Shown here: positions 15,334-24,746 of the stretch, one piece after another | Layout: each line of letters begins with the position of its first letter | How positions within the stretch are numbered: the stretch's first letter is position 1 | Assembly: GCA_905202485.1 (NCBI GenBank) | Contig: CAJKRY010000013.1 | Location: forward strand, 1 to 33,019 | Length of the DNA stretch: 33,019 nt | Direction of reading: 5' to 3' | Source: an uncultured Methanomassiliicoccus sp. | Lineage (GTDB): Archaea > Thermoplasmatota > Thermoplasmata > Methanomassiliicoccales > Methanomassiliicoccaceae | Notes under the pieces: model-generated | What the model was told of the DNA's origin: nothing | The model's database searches: none | What the model saw: the letters and a program-made list of their open reading frames with translations, nothing else | Position numbers and translations under genes: made by a program

Positions 15334-16590
15334 TCAATCCCTGAGGCAGCAGATCGGTACAACATAAACGCCGTCATCTCTGCGGAAGGCATAATTAGTG
15401 CATGTAATGACTGCAAGAAAAGAGGAAGAATCTAGTGAATCCACTTTGTTTTCCAGTTTCTTGAGATTCTCAGCCGCCTCATCTATCATACCTGCGCCGA
15501 GTTTAACTTCTGCGGCACCCCATCTTCCATCTCTGAGGTGCAGGACTGCATCAGCTTCCAGACCGTCACTGTCACGGTAATGATACACATCTCCACCGAT
15601 GCCTCTGACATATGTTCTTAAATCTCTTACGACCAGGGATTCAAATAAACAGCCATACGTCCTCAGATCATTCATCAGGTTTCTTGGAGATGCTCCGAGA
15701 AAGTACGCTGCTATGGCAGGATCGCAGAAGTGCCTCGTGTCTGAAGTGCGCACTGCAGCTTTGGAACGCAGTTTTGGATTCCATGCCTTTAGATCATCCA
15801 CAATATGCAGCTTTTTCAGGGCGTTTATGTAATCCCTTACAGTGTTGATATGAGCTTTGTCATTTTCTTTCTCATTCAAATCTGCAGCTATTGTAGTATC
15901 AGGAGCCTGGGTGGATATATTGCGTGACAGTGATCTCATTATCTTAGCCATTCTGGTACTGTCACGATTGACTCTGTCGACTGTAGAAATATCCGATTCG
16001 AGTATTGTTCTGCAGTAACCATCCATATGTTCGTAAGCTGTTGTTATGTCTTCATCAATTGTTTTAGGCCAGCCTCCGCGGACCAGCAGTTCTGCCATTT
16101 TTTCTACGGATACATCAGAATACCCAGAGATATCCCTGTCTTCAAACATATCCGATAATTTCACTTCTGCAGTAGAATCACCTGATTCAAATAGAGACAT
16201 AGTTCCCATTTTCATTCTTTTAATTCTGCCTGCTCCAGAGTGTTCTATTGAAGAATTATCCACTGATGTGGATCCTGTGAGAATATACATGCCATTCTCA
16301 GACTGCCTGTCGATGCTGAATCTTACCGAATCCCAAAGTTTTGGAGCCATCTGCCACTCGTCAATCAAGCGTGGTTTTTTTCCTTCAAGTAGATTGGATG
16401 GCTTGACGCGGAGCATCTGTTCATACTGCTCCCTCATGTCGTCATCCTGCAGGTAAAGAGCACTTTTTGCTGCCTGCTCTGCAGTGGTGGTTTTACCGCA
16501 CCATTTTGGACCTTCGATCAGCACAGCTCCAAAGGCATCAAGTCCCCCTTTGAGCTCTTTGTCTGCTAATCTAGGCAAGTAAGATTTCAC
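15334..16590 (-). CDS. DUF4143-family AAA ATPase (first copy)
   Basis: A 418-residue AAA_14/DUF4143 protein. The N-terminus is YLPRLADKELKGGLDAFGAV, followed by Walker A GPKWCGKTT at 27-35, Walker B PRLIDEWQ and the sensor strand YILTGSTS. The DUF4143 part ends with LEADAVLHLRDGRWGAAEVK, a PD-(D/E)XK-like strand pair. The family is abundant and mobile in archaea and bacteria; roles in toxin-antitoxin or defence have been suggested but none is proven. The start is GTG at 16590, fixed by an in-frame TAA two codons upstream. The 23-bp iterons at 16622-16690 lie just upstream and are a likely control site. A second, diverged family member is at 24834-26045; both sit next to a CrcB pair. Confidence 0.88.
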   Translation of the reverse strand: MKSYLPRLADKELKGGLDAFGAVLIEGPKWCGKTTTAEQAAKSALYLQDDDMREQYEQMLRVKPSNLLEGKKPRLIDEWQMAPKLWDSVRFSIDRQSENGMYILTGSTSVDNSSIEHSGAGRIKRMKMGTMSLFESGDSTAEVKLSDMFEDRDISGYSDVSVEKMAELLVRGGWPKTIDEDITTAYEHMDGYCRTILESDISTVDRVNRDSTRMAKIMRSLSRNISTQAPDTTIAADLNEKENDKAHINTVRDYINALKKLHIVDDLKAWNPKLRSKAAVRTSDTRHFCDPAIAAYFLGASPRNLMNDLRTYGCLFESLVVRDLRTYVRGIGGDVYHYRDSDGLEADAVLHLRDGRWGAAEVKLGAGMIDEAAENLKKLENKVDSLDSSSFLAVITCTNYAFRRDDGVYVVPICCLRD

Positions 16591-16621
16591 AATTTATGAA
16601 TTACTCATCTGGATATTTACT

Positions 16622-16690
16622 TGTTGTTACAGTTGAGATTAATCTGTTGTTACAGTTGAGATTAATCTGTTGTTACAGTTGAGACTAATC
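16622..16690. repeat. Three tandem 23-bp iterons upstream of a DUF4143 gene
   Basis: Three head-to-tail copies lie at 16622-16644, 16645-16667 and 16668-16690. Each starts TGTTGTTACAGTTGAGA and ends with a palindrome-like GATTAATC; the third differs by one base (GACTAATC). They sit 32-100 bp upstream of the GTG start of the DUF4143 gene on the minus strand and about 130 bp before the CrcB pair on the plus strand. The 23-bp period is near two helical turns. They probably bind a regulator; an iteron or recombination role is possible. Confidence 0.85.
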
Positions 16691-16817
16691 AAGACATCTA
16701 TATTCAATGCGCCAAAGCCACTTTTCTAGAGATGCTGCTTCAGTTCTTTTTCTTTCAGAATATAAGAGCTGTTGCATTCTCTGAAACTTATTATATTTGA
16801 TCTATGATACATGACTG

Positions 16818-17204
16818 ATGACCCAATTGGACGATCTGGTGCTTCTCCTCGTTGTTTTTATCGGAGGAGGCATAGGTGCCGTTTTGAGATGGTCCATTTC
16901 TACAGCGGTCTTGAAGAAATTCCACCATATTTTTCCTGTTGGAACATTTATTATCAATATCTCAGGATCATTTCTCATAGGTGTCATTTCTACATTAGTA
17001 TTATATGATAATTATCAATCATTGAATTTATTCCTAATAACCGGTCTTCTTGGAGGATATACTACATTCAGCACATATGAGCTGGAAACCGCTCAGATTT
17101 TTAAGAAGAACAAAGCCGTTGCAATAATCTACTGGCTGGGTTCAATTGCACTCGGCATTATTGCAGCATGCGCAGGGGTGTTTTTAGCAGAGGGATTCGC
17201 TTGA
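16818..17204 (+). CDS. crcB: CrcB/Fluc fluoride channel, first subunit (pair 1)
   Basis: A 128-residue membrane protein of the CrcB/Fluc family, which exports fluoride. Four hydrophobic segments are visible. Family motifs are FIGGGIGAVLRW, IINISGSFLIG (conserved Asn and Gly-Ser) and GLLGGYTTFSTYELE (the TTFSTY segment with pore Phe). It is followed by a second CrcB gene with overlapping stop and start, so the pair probably forms a heterodimer; single-gene Fluc proteins are homodimers with dual topology. The ATG is preceded by GACTGATG rather than a strong ribosome site. No fluoride riboswitch consensus was recognised upstream. Confidence 0.93.
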   Translation: MTQLDDLVLLLVVFIGGGIGAVLRWSISTAVLKKFHHIFPVGTFIINISGSFLIGVISTLVLYDNYQSLNLFLITGLLGGYTTFSTYELETAQIFKKNKAVAIIYWLGSIALGIIAACAGVFLAEGFA

Positions 17205-17569
17205 GATACGATATTTTCTTAGTATTTCTGGGAGGAGGCCTCGGCGCGGTGATCAGAGAACTACTGATTATGCTCATTCCTTCTGAAAGCGTACTTTCCC
17301 TGCCTGTTTTTATTTCTAATATGGCAGCATGTTTCTTTGTCGGAATCTTAGCAGGCTTGATCTCTAAAAGTAAAATTACCAGCGGCCAGAGTGCATTTTT
17401 ATCTGTAGGATTAATGGGCGGCCTTTCGACATTTAGTACGTTTATTTATGAAATCGTGCAGCAGATGGAGACGATAGACGCAGTGCTGGTTGTGTATGTG
17501 TTCTTGTCACTGGCTATAGGTCTTGCGTTCGTTGTGCTGGGGCTCAAAATCGGATCTTACAAATCATGA
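17201..17569 (+). CDS. crcB: CrcB/Fluc fluoride channel, second subunit (pair 1)
   Basis: A 122-residue partner of the preceding subunit. Translation starts at TTG 17201, which overlaps the upstream stop as TTGA and implies coupled translation. An upstream in-frame ATG (17168) would lie inside the first subunit and give an odd hydrophilic extension, so it is rejected. Motifs FLGGGLGAVIRELL, FISNMAACFFVGI and GLMGGLSTFSTFIYEI show the Fluc fold with four membrane spans. The 3' end overlaps the convergent thiC by 6 bp. The two subunits probably insert in opposite orientations; this is known of paired CrcB proteins and is not shown by the sequence alone. Confidence 0.92.
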   Translation: MRYDIFLVFLGGGLGAVIRELLIMLIPSESVLSLPVFISNMAACFFVGILAGLISKSKITSGQSAFLSVGLMGGLSTFSTFIYEIVQQMETIDAVLVVYVFLSLAIGLAFVVLGLKIGSYKS

Positions 17570-18838
17570 TCTGTTCTTTAGATATTCATTGACAATTTTT
17601 ATTGCACAGACATCGCCGCACATGGAGCAGCCCTCGTTCTCATCGGTAATTCCCCGGGAACGGTATGCCCTGGCTTTTTCTTCATCTATGGCCTCTTCAT
17701 ACATAGCTCCCCAGTTGAGCTCTTTTCTGGCTTGAGACATCCTGAGATCGCGGTCTCCTCCCCTGCCTAATGCCAGGTCTGCTGCGTGAGCTGCTATTTT
17801 GCTTGCTATGAGGCCTTCTTTAACATCTTCTGGAGTAGGCAGGGAAAGATGCTCAGCTGGTGTCACATAGCACAGGAAATCTGCGCCTTTCCAGGCTGCA
17901 TAGGCACCGCCGATCGCCCCTACAATATGATCATAGCCTGGTGCAATGTCTGTGACTAACGGTCCGAGAACATAGAATGGAGCGTTATCGCAGATGCGTT
18001 TTTCGAGCCTTACATTGGCTTCAATCTGATTCATGGGTACATGCCCTGGTCCTTCTACCATGGCCTGCACGCCGGCATCTCTGCTGCGGTGCACTAGTTC
18101 TCCGAGGTTAATTAATTCGTTAATCTGAGGACCGTCGGTAGCGTCGTTGGTGGATCCGGGTCTGATCCCGTCTCCCAGAGATAATGTGAATTCATACTCC
18201 TTTGCCAGTTCCAGAAGGTAGTCAAAGTTCTTGTAAAGGGGGTTTTCCATTTCGTTGTGAAGTATCCAGGCGACTAAGAATGATCCGCCTCTGGAAACCA
18301 CGCCTGTAACTCTCGGAGAGCGTTTAAGGCGGTCTACAAGCTCCTTAGTTATTCCGCAGTGAACAGTCATGAAGTCCACTCCGTCCTTTGCATGCTGGAT
18401 TATGCCGTTGAATATATCGTCTTCAGTCATGTCAACGACGGCTCCTTTTCTTGCTAGTCTGATTCCAGTCTGGTAGATTGGAACAGTGCCTACCGGAATT
18501 GTGCATTCAGACAGTATTCTTTTTCTTATGCTGTCAATATCGCCGCCGGTACTGAGGTCCATCAGAGCGTCGGCTCCGTATTTTAAGGAAATTTGGACTT
18601 TTTCCATCTCTTCCTCTACTTCAATACGGTCTCTGGAAGTGCCTACGTTAACATTTACCTTTACTGAAAGACCTTCTCCGATTCCGCATGCCTTTGGTGA
18701 ATGGATTGGATTGCGCGGGATTACGATCCTGCCAGCTTCTATGCCGCGTGCCACAAACTCCTCTGTGACGCCTTCAGTCTGCGCAACATTTTTTATCTCA
18801 GCTTCAAGCCTATTCCTCAGTCCAACCATGGAGCCCAT
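17564..18838 (-). CDS. thiC: Phosphomethylpyrimidine synthase ThiC
   Basis: ThiC converts aminoimidazole ribotide to HMP phosphate, the pyrimidine of thiamine, by radical SAM chemistry. With the ATG at 18838 the protein has 424 residues, normal for archaeal ThiC. Recognisable parts are VKVNVNVGTS, LMDLSTGGDI, PVGTVPIYQ, TVHCGITKELV, EGPGHVPMNQI and YVTPAEHLSLP. The C-terminal cluster ligands are C404, C407 and C411 in EGCSMCGDVCAIKI, a C-x2-C-x3-C spacing rather than the C-x2-C-x4-C of E. coli ThiC. Other possible starts are GTG 18856 and ATG 18829. A TATA-like CTATACAAAA (minus strand, 18871-18880) lies about 35 bp upstream. No TPP riboswitch consensus was recognised. Confidence 0.96.
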   Translation of the reverse strand: MGSMVGLRNRLEAEIKNVAQTEGVTEEFVARGIEAGRIVIPRNPIHSPKACGIGEGLSVKVNVNVGTSRDRIEVEEEMEKVQISLKYGADALMDLSTGGDIDSIRKRILSECTIPVGTVPIYQTGIRLARKGAVVDMTEDDIFNGIIQHAKDGVDFMTVHCGITKELVDRLKRSPRVTGVVSRGGSFLVAWILHNEMENPLYKNFDYLLELAKEYEFTLSLGDGIRPGSTNDATDGPQINELINLGELVHRSRDAGVQAMVEGPGHVPMNQIEANVRLEKRICDNAPFYVLGPLVTDIAPGYDHIVGAIGGAYAAWKGADFLCYVTPAEHLSLPTPEDVKEGLIASKIAAHAADLALGRGGDRDLRMSQARKELNWGAMYEEAIDEEKARAYRSRGITDENEGCSMCGDVCAIKIVNEYLKNRS

Positions 18839-19063
18839 AACAATCTGAAAATACACTCAGCTAAATGAGGTTTTGTATAGTCAAAAAAAGCCTTCATTTT
18901 TTGATTATAAAACACCGTAAAATACCATATCCAGCATATAATATTGAGATACGTATTAGTATTAGGAAGCTATTAGGGAAAAGGTCAGAATAGCGGCAGG
19001 GATGCATAATTCTGCTAAGTTGCTGGCGAACGAATCAATGTTCGACGCGTCAGAGGTTTAATC
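18839..19063. promoter_or_regulatory. thiC-gyrB divergent intergenic region
   Basis: This region serves two divergent genes. For gyrB, CATATAATATT at about 18935-18945 is a TATA candidate, implying a leader near 100 nt. The leader contains a small hairpin CGAAC/GTTCG (about 19028-19045) and a GAGGT ribosome site 8 nt before the ATG. Because gyrB is followed by gyrA and orc1/cdc6, this is also one candidate origin region, though no origin-recognition box was recognised. Confidence 0.4.
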
Positions 19064-20965
19064 ATGGTTGAAAATGATTACGGTGCGGACCAAATCCAGG
19101 TTTTGGAAGGTTTACAAGCAGTTCGAAAAAGACCCGGTATGTATATCGGATCAACAGATATTCGAGGATTACATCATTTAATTTATGAAGTCGTTGACAA
19201 CAGTATAGATGAGGTAATGGCTGGTTTTTGTACAGACATCAGCATTACTATAAACGCTGACAGCAGCGTGACTGTGTCTGATAACGGCAGAGGTATTCCT
19301 ACTGGAATTAATCACAAGTACGGCAAACCGGCGGTAGAGCTGGTCGCGACAGTGCTGCATGCGGGAGGTAAGTTTGACCGCAAGAGCTACAAGGTGTCAG
19401 GAGGACTTCACGGAGTAGGTTTGTCTGTTGTTAACGCTCTTTCTGAATATCTTGAAACAACTGTCAAGAGGGAAGGGCATATTCATGTGATGAAGTGTGA
19501 GCGGGGAGAGGTAGTTATGCCGCTGAAAATCATCGGAGAGACCTCTGAAACAGGTACCCAGCAGCATTTCAGACCTGATCCGGAGATTTTTGACACACTT
19601 GATTATGACAATGAAATTTTAGTCAATCACTTCCAGGACTTAGCGTACCTGAACCGTGGCGTAAAAATTGCATTCAATGACCTGAGGGAAGGACACCAGA
19701 GAGAGCATGTGTACTATGCCGAAGGCGGAATTGTTGAATTTGTCAAACATTTGAACAGAGGCAGAGTTCCGATGCATGACAACCCGATCTTTCTGTCCTG
19801 TGAAAAGGACGACATGATGCTGGAAATTGCCATGCAGTATACCGATGCCTATTCTGAAAGTGTTTATTCGTATGTCAACAACATCAATACGATTGAAGGC
19901 GGAACACACCTGATGGGATTCCGCACTGCTCTTACCAGAGCCTTGAATGATTATGCAAGAAAGAACAAGCTTGTTAAAGACAGCGAGAGCAACCTTTCCG
20001 GAGAAGATGTCAGAGAAGGTCTGACGGCAATTATCAGTGTCAAGATCCCGGAGCCGCAGTTCGAAGGTCAGACTAAGACTAAGCTGGGAAACAGCGAAGT
20101 GAGGGGACTTGTCGATTCCTGCGTTTATTCAACTTTGGTAACATTTCTGGAAGAGAATCCGAAAGTTGCCGAAGCCTGCGTGAAGCGTTCCATCCTGGCA
20201 TTCCAGGCAAGGGAGGCGGCCAGAAAGGCAAGGGAGCTTACTAGAAGAAAAGGAATTCTGGACGGCGGAGGTTTACCGGGCAAACTAGCAGACTGCTCTG
20301 AAAAAGACCCTTCAAAGTGTGAACTGTTCATTGTGGAGGGAGATTCTGCAGGAGGCAGCGCCAAACAGGGAAGGGATCGTAAGTTCCAGGCGATTCTGCC
20401 TTTGAAGGGTAAGATTCTGAACGTAGAAAAGTCCAGAATCGACAAGATTCTGAAAAATATAGAGATCAGAAGCCTGATCACCGCCATCGGCGTCGGTGTT
20501 GGACAGGAATTTGATCTAGAAAAAATACGATACGGAAAGATCATCATTATGACTGATGCCGATGTAGACGGCGCCCACATCAGCACACTTCTCTTAACTC
20601 TGTTTTACAGGTATATGAAGCCCCTGATTGATGACGGCCATATTTATCTGGCCATGCCGCCTCTGTATAAAGTTTCTAAAGGCAACAAAGTTGCGTATGC
20701 GTATAACGAAAAAGAGCTGGAAAGGCTGATGGAAGAATTCGGCAAGGGGTTTGCAGTCCAGAGATACAAAGGTCTGGGAGAAATGAACCCTGCACAGCTG
20801 TGGGAAACGACAATGGATCCGAGTGTCAGATTATTGAAAAAAGTCAGTATTGAAGATGCCGTAAGGGCAGACGAGCTCTTTACGATATTAATGGGAGACC
20901 AGGTAGAACCCCGCAGGGAGTTCATAATGTCTCATGCAACCGAAGTTGCAAATCTGGATATCTGA
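19064..20965 (+). CDS. gyrB: DNA gyrase subunit B
   Basis: The ATPase and Toprim subunit of type IIA topoisomerase that introduces negative supercoils. The 633 residues correspond to the short GyrB form without the enterobacterial insertion. GHKL ATPase motifs are VDNSIDEVMAG, DNGRGIPTG and GGLHGVGLSVVNALS. The Toprim part has FIVEGDSAGGSAKQGRDR, PLKGKILNVEK and MTDADVDGAHI, giving the metal-binding E and DxD. The C-terminus carries QRYKGLGEMNPAQLW. The ATG is preceded by AGAGGT. gyrA follows after 12 bp with a strong AGGAGG site. Bacterial-type gyrase is known in many euryarchaea, including Thermoplasmata, and came from bacteria. Confidence 0.97.
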   Translation: MVENDYGADQIQVLEGLQAVRKRPGMYIGSTDIRGLHHLIYEVVDNSIDEVMAGFCTDISITINADSSVTVSDNGRGIPTGINHKYGKPAVELVATVLHAGGKFDRKSYKVSGGLHGVGLSVVNALSEYLETTVKREGHIHVMKCERGEVVMPLKIIGETSETGTQQHFRPDPEIFDTLDYDNEILVNHFQDLAYLNRGVKIAFNDLREGHQREHVYYAEGGIVEFVKHLNRGRVPMHDNPIFLSCEKDDMMLEIAMQYTDAYSESVYSYVNNINTIEGGTHLMGFRTALTRALNDYARKNKLVKDSESNLSGEDVREGLTAIISVKIPEPQFEGQTKTKLGNSEVRGLVDSCVYSTLVTFLEENPKVAEACVKRSILAFQAREAARKARELTRRKGILDGGGLPGKLADCSEKDPSKCELFIVEGDSAGGSAKQGRDRKFQAILPLKGKILNVEKSRIDKILKNIEIRSLITAIGVGVGQEFDLEKIRYGKIIIMTDADVDGAHISTLLLTLFYRYMKPLIDDGHIYLAMPPLYKVSKGNKVAYAYNEKELERLMEEFGKGFAVQRYKGLGEMNPAQLWETTMDPSVRLLKKVSIEDAVRADELFTILMGDQVEPRREFIMSHATEVANLDI

Positions 20966-20977
20966 GGAGGCCTGTAA

Positions 20978-23506
20978 ATGTCTGATGAAATAGAAAACAA
21001 CAACACAGAAAATGCTTCCAAAGAATTCAAGTGCCCCATTGAGGCAGAGATGAAAAAGTCCTACATCGACTACGCAATGAGCGTTATTGTAGGAAGAGCA
21101 CTTCCTGATGCCAGGGACGGATTGAAACCCGTTCACAGGAGAATCATCTACTCAATGCATGACATGGGTGTGTCTTCTAATAAACCGCATAAAAAATGCG
21201 CCAGGATTGTAGGAGACTGTTTAGGTAAATACCATCCGCACGGCGACTCCGCTGTGTATGACTCGCTGGTGCGTATGGCGCAGGACTTCTCTCTGAGATA
21301 TCCGATGATTGAAGGCCACGGTAACTTCGGCAGCATTGACGGAGATTCTGCAGCTGCCATGCGTTACACCGAATGCCGTCTCAACAAGATTGCAGAAGAA
21401 ATGCTTCACGACATTGAGAAAGACACAGTTGAATTTGTCGACAATTTCGATGCATCTCTCAAAGAGCCTTCAGTGCTGCCTTCTAAAATCCCAAACCTTC
21501 TGGTCAACGGATCATCAGGCATCGCTGTGGGAATGGCTACTAATATTCCGCCTCACAACTTGAAAGAAGTATGTGATGCCCTGATACATTTGATCGACAA
21601 TCCCTCCGCTGACACAATCGACCTGATGGCTTTCATTCCCGGGCCGGACTTTCCTACCGGAGGAACAGTCTACGGTACCAACGGAATCATTGAAGCATAC
21701 TCCACCGGAAAAGGCCGCATTAAAGTCAGAGCTAACACTTCCATCGAAGAAATGGAGGGCGGCAAGAAGCGCATCATCGTTTCTGAAATTCCCTACCAGG
21801 TCAACAAATCCAATTTGATCGAGAATATTGCCGACCTTGTCAAAGATAAGAAAATCGAAGGCATTACCGATCTGAGAGATGAAAGCGACAGGGATGGAAT
21901 GCGTATTGTAATTGAGTTGAGAAAAGATGTAATGGAAGAAATAATTCTCAATCAATTATTTACTCACACGCAGATGGAAGTTACCTTCGGAATCATTAAT
22001 TTAGCATTGGTAAACAATGAGCCGAAGATTATGTCCTTGAAAGACATGCTTTCTGTGTATCTTGAACACCGCAAAGACGTTGTTACAAAGAGAACACAGT
22101 ATGATTTGAAACAGGCGCTGGCAAGGGATCATATTCTGCAGGCCTTGATCAAGGCTGTAGATGCTATTGATGAAGCAATCGCTATCATCAGGGAAGCTGA
22201 GGACGGAGAACATGCCAAGCAGGGACTGATGGCACGCTTTGAAATTGATGAGATCCAGGCCAAAGCTATCCTGGACATGAGGCTGAGAGCCCTTACCGGT
22301 CTGGAAATTGATGACTTAAGAGCAGAGTTTGATGCCCTGCAGCTTAAGATCAAAGATCTGGAAGCTATTCTCGGCGATGAACATAAGATTTTTGAGATAA
22401 TTAAATCAGAAATCCTTGAAATGAAGGAAGAATATGGGGACGAGCGCAAGACCCACATCGTAGCTGACAGCGGAGATCTCGATATTGAAGACTTAATTCC
22501 CAACGAGGAAGTAGTCATCATGATCTCCAATGACGGCTACATTAAGAGGCTGCCGTTAAGCACATATAAACAGCAGCACCGCGGCGGACAGGGCCTGATG
22601 GGCATGGAAACCAAGGAAGAGGATGCTGTCGTGGACTTGTTTGTGACAATGACTCACAGCTACATTCTCTTCTTTACTGACAGAGGCAGAGTCTATGTTC
22701 TCAAGGCATACCGCATCCCCATCGCCGGCAGGCATTCCAAAGGAAAAGCCATTGTCAACCTGCTGCCGAAATTGGAAGAGGGAGAAAAGATCGAAGACAA
22801 TCTGCCGCTGGATAACTTTGACGACGACTACGATCTTATCTTCGCTACCAAGAAAGGTCTCATCAAAAGAACGAAGCTTGAGAACTACCGCAACATCCGT
22901 TCCAACGGTATCATCGCTATCAGTCTCGAAGAGGGAGATTCTCTCGTAGATACTAAGCTGGGAAAGCAGGGGTCAGAGATTATCCTGGCTACCCGCGACG
23001 GCCAGGCTTCCAGGTTTGACATCTCTGAAGTAAGGACTGTAGGAAGGCAGGCAATCGGTGTTAAGGGAATTACTCTTAATCCGGGAGACGAGGTCGTCAG
23101 CATGGCGGTGGTAACTCCTACAGACAAGCTGCTCAGCATCACCGAGAACGGTTTCGGAAAGATCTCCATGGTCAGAGACTACCGTAAGACGCACCGTGGC
23201 AGCAAGGGAGTCGTAACGATAAAAATGACAGACCGCAACGGTCATGTTGTGTCTGCAAAGCCGATCTCCGACGACAACCAGCTGATCATCACTACCCAGC
23301 AGGGTATGGTCATCCGTGTTCCTGCTTCAGAAATCCGCACTATGGGGCGCTCTACTCAGGGAGTGAAAATCATGAACCTGAGCGAGGACGACAAAGTCAC
23401 CGCGGCTGCCAGGCTGATAGGGACTGAAGACGAAGCTCTGGTGGCAGAGCTTGAGTCGCATGAAGACTTGAGCTTCATGCCCGTGGACAACACTGATGAA
23501 GAATGA
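20978..23506 (+). CDS. gyrA: DNA gyrase subunit A
   Basis: The DNA-cutting and wrapping subunit of gyrase, 842 residues. The N-terminal breakage domain begins at YAMSVIVGRALPDARDGLKP. The catalytic tyrosine is Y130 in AAAMRYTECR. The coiled-coil arm and ILDMRLRALTGLE follow. The C-terminal beta-pinwheel is complete and includes a GyrA box, QHRGGQG, needed for DNA wrapping, so this is gyrase rather than topoisomerase IV. Repeated blades (RDGQASRFDISEVRT, QQGMVIRVPASEIRTMGR) are visible, and the tail is acidic. It lies 12 bp after gyrB and 19 bp before cdc6 in a probable operon. Confidence 0.97.
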   Translation: MSDEIENNNTENASKEFKCPIEAEMKKSYIDYAMSVIVGRALPDARDGLKPVHRRIIYSMHDMGVSSNKPHKKCARIVGDCLGKYHPHGDSAVYDSLVRMAQDFSLRYPMIEGHGNFGSIDGDSAAAMRYTECRLNKIAEEMLHDIEKDTVEFVDNFDASLKEPSVLPSKIPNLLVNGSSGIAVGMATNIPPHNLKEVCDALIHLIDNPSADTIDLMAFIPGPDFPTGGTVYGTNGIIEAYSTGKGRIKVRANTSIEEMEGGKKRIIVSEIPYQVNKSNLIENIADLVKDKKIEGITDLRDESDRDGMRIVIELRKDVMEEIILNQLFTHTQMEVTFGIINLALVNNEPKIMSLKDMLSVYLEHRKDVVTKRTQYDLKQALARDHILQALIKAVDAIDEAIAIIREAEDGEHAKQGLMARFEIDEIQAKAILDMRLRALTGLEIDDLRAEFDALQLKIKDLEAILGDEHKIFEIIKSEILEMKEEYGDERKTHIVADSGDLDIEDLIPNEEVVIMISNDGYIKRLPLSTYKQQHRGGQGLMGMETKEEDAVVDLFVTMTHSYILFFTDRGRVYVLKAYRIPIAGRHSKGKAIVNLLPKLEEGEKIEDNLPLDNFDDDYDLIFATKKGLIKRTKLENYRNIRSNGIIAISLEEGDSLVDTKLGKQGSEIILATRDGQASRFDISEVRTVGRQAIGVKGITLNPGDEVVSMAVVTPTDKLLSITENGFGKISMVRDYRKTHRGSKGVVTIKMTDRNGHVVSAKPISDDNQLIITTQQGMVIRVPASEIRTMGRSTQGVKIMNLSEDDKVTAAARLIGTEDEALVAELESHEDLSFMPVDNTDEE

Positions 23507-23525
23507 GCTTCCTTGAGGTAGATTG

Positions 23526-24707
23526 ATGGCTGAAGGTCCGAAATACCAGGTCGAGAAAATAATCAAGGATTACGGTAAGTTGTCTTTTGATTACGTTCCT
23601 GATGTTCTGGTCCACAGAGAAGCGCAGCTACAGCGCCTGCAGACAATCTTCAGGCCTGTTCTGCACGGGGTCCGGAAAACTGCGCTGCTGCTCGGCAGCG
23701 TCGGTACCGGCAAGACTGTAACAGCCAAGCATTTCTGCCAGGACATTTCTAGTGAGGGCTCCCTCGCTGGTCTCAACATCGCTTCGATTTTAATAAACTG
23801 CAGGGAGAAGCGCAGCGAGCACGCGATTCTTCATGCTATTAATTCCTTTTTTGATCCAGGCTGTCCCGACCGGGGGCTTTCACCTGAAGAATTCCTGCGT
23901 TCCATCCGGAGGAATATGGAGAGCAGAAAACTGCATTTGATCGTCGTATTGGATGAGGCAGACGAGATGCTGCGCAGAGGCGCAGATGATTTAATCTACG
24001 TTCTGACAAGATTCAATGAAGAATTCTCTCAGGAGTATTCGTTATCACTGATTCTGATTTCTCAGAGATATCTCTTAGATCAGCTGGACAAATCTGCTTT
24101 ATCTACATTCTGCAAAGCCAATATCGTGAGTTTTGAAAGATATGATAAAGAGGAGCTTCGAGACATCGTGCTCTCAAGGATTGAACTGGCTTTTTTTCCC
24201 GGAACGGTTGAAGATGAATGCGTCGACCTGATTGCCGAAGCCTCTGCAGACTGGGGGGATGCCAGATTTGCAATAGAACTTTTAGAGACTTCCGCGCTGA
24301 TTGCTGAAGAAAACAGGATGTCGGAAATGACTCCTGAATGCGTCCGCGAAGCTAAGAACATGACATGCAGCGACGGAAGCTATGAAACAAAGCTTTCCAA
24401 GATGGACTTCAACCACAAGCTGGTTCTGCTTTCTATCTGCAGATCGATAGGCAGAAACGCTTACACCACTTCAACTGCTACAGAAAATGCTTATAAAATT
24501 GCATCAGAAGAGTGCAATATTGCAGCCAGGGGTACTACCAGCTTCTGGAAATACCTTAAAGATCTGGCAAAAGACGGCTGGATAGAACAGAGAGTAGTTA
24601 CCGATCCAAACGGCTCCGGGGGAAGAACCAGCTGTATTTACATTTCTGACTTTCCGATCGGTGAATTGAGATACCTTATCGAGAAGGAATTCAATTTAAC
24701 GCCGTAA
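23526..24707 (+). CDS. cdc6: Orc1/Cdc6-family replication initiator
   Basis: An AAA+ origin-recognition and helicase-loading protein, 393 residues. It opens with the family motif DYVPDVLVHREAQL, then has Walker A GSVGTGKT at 57-64 and Walker B VVLDEADEM at about 140-148. The AAA+ lid follows, with RFAIELLETSALIAE. A C-terminal winged helix (residues about 295-390) is likely to bind DNA. ATG 23526 is chosen because GAGGT lies 7 nt upstream; a TTG one codon earlier is less likely. It follows gyrA by 19 bp, so it is probably transcribed with the gyrase genes. Archaeal orc1/cdc6 genes often lie beside a replication origin. Confidence 0.93.
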   Translation: MAEGPKYQVEKIIKDYGKLSFDYVPDVLVHREAQLQRLQTIFRPVLHGVRKTALLLGSVGTGKTVTAKHFCQDISSEGSLAGLNIASILINCREKRSEHAILHAINSFFDPGCPDRGLSPEEFLRSIRRNMESRKLHLIVVLDEADEMLRRGADDLIYVLTRFNEEFSQEYSLSLILISQRYLLDQLDKSALSTFCKANIVSFERYDKEELRDIVLSRIELAFFPGTVEDECVDLIAEASADWGDARFAIELLETSALIAEENRMSEMTPECVREAKNMTCSDGSYETKLSKMDFNHKLVLLSICRSIGRNAYTTSTATENAYKIASEECNIAARGTTSFWKYLKDLAKDGWIEQRVVTDPNGSGGRTSCIYISDFPIGELRYLIEKEFNLTP

Positions 24708-24746
24708 AGCGGTTCATTTTTCAAAGACTCTGTTTTATCAGAATAT

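Noticed and set aside
15329..15352. T-arm-like sequence (GGTTCAATCCCT) suggesting a partial tRNA or att site
   Set aside because: It lies within the 3' coding end of the DUF4143 gene, lacks the acceptor sequence of the nearby tRNA-Thr, and is not a direct repeat of it.
17168..17200. ATG 17168 as start of the second CrcB subunit
   Set aside because: It would add a basic, non-family N-terminus inside the first subunit; the TTGA overlap at 17201 fits the family and the arrangement of pair 2.
18839..18935. Possible TPP riboswitch upstream of thiC
   Set aside because: No CUGAGA or ACCUGA-type conserved segments were found on the minus strand, and the promoter seems too close to the start for a full aptamer.
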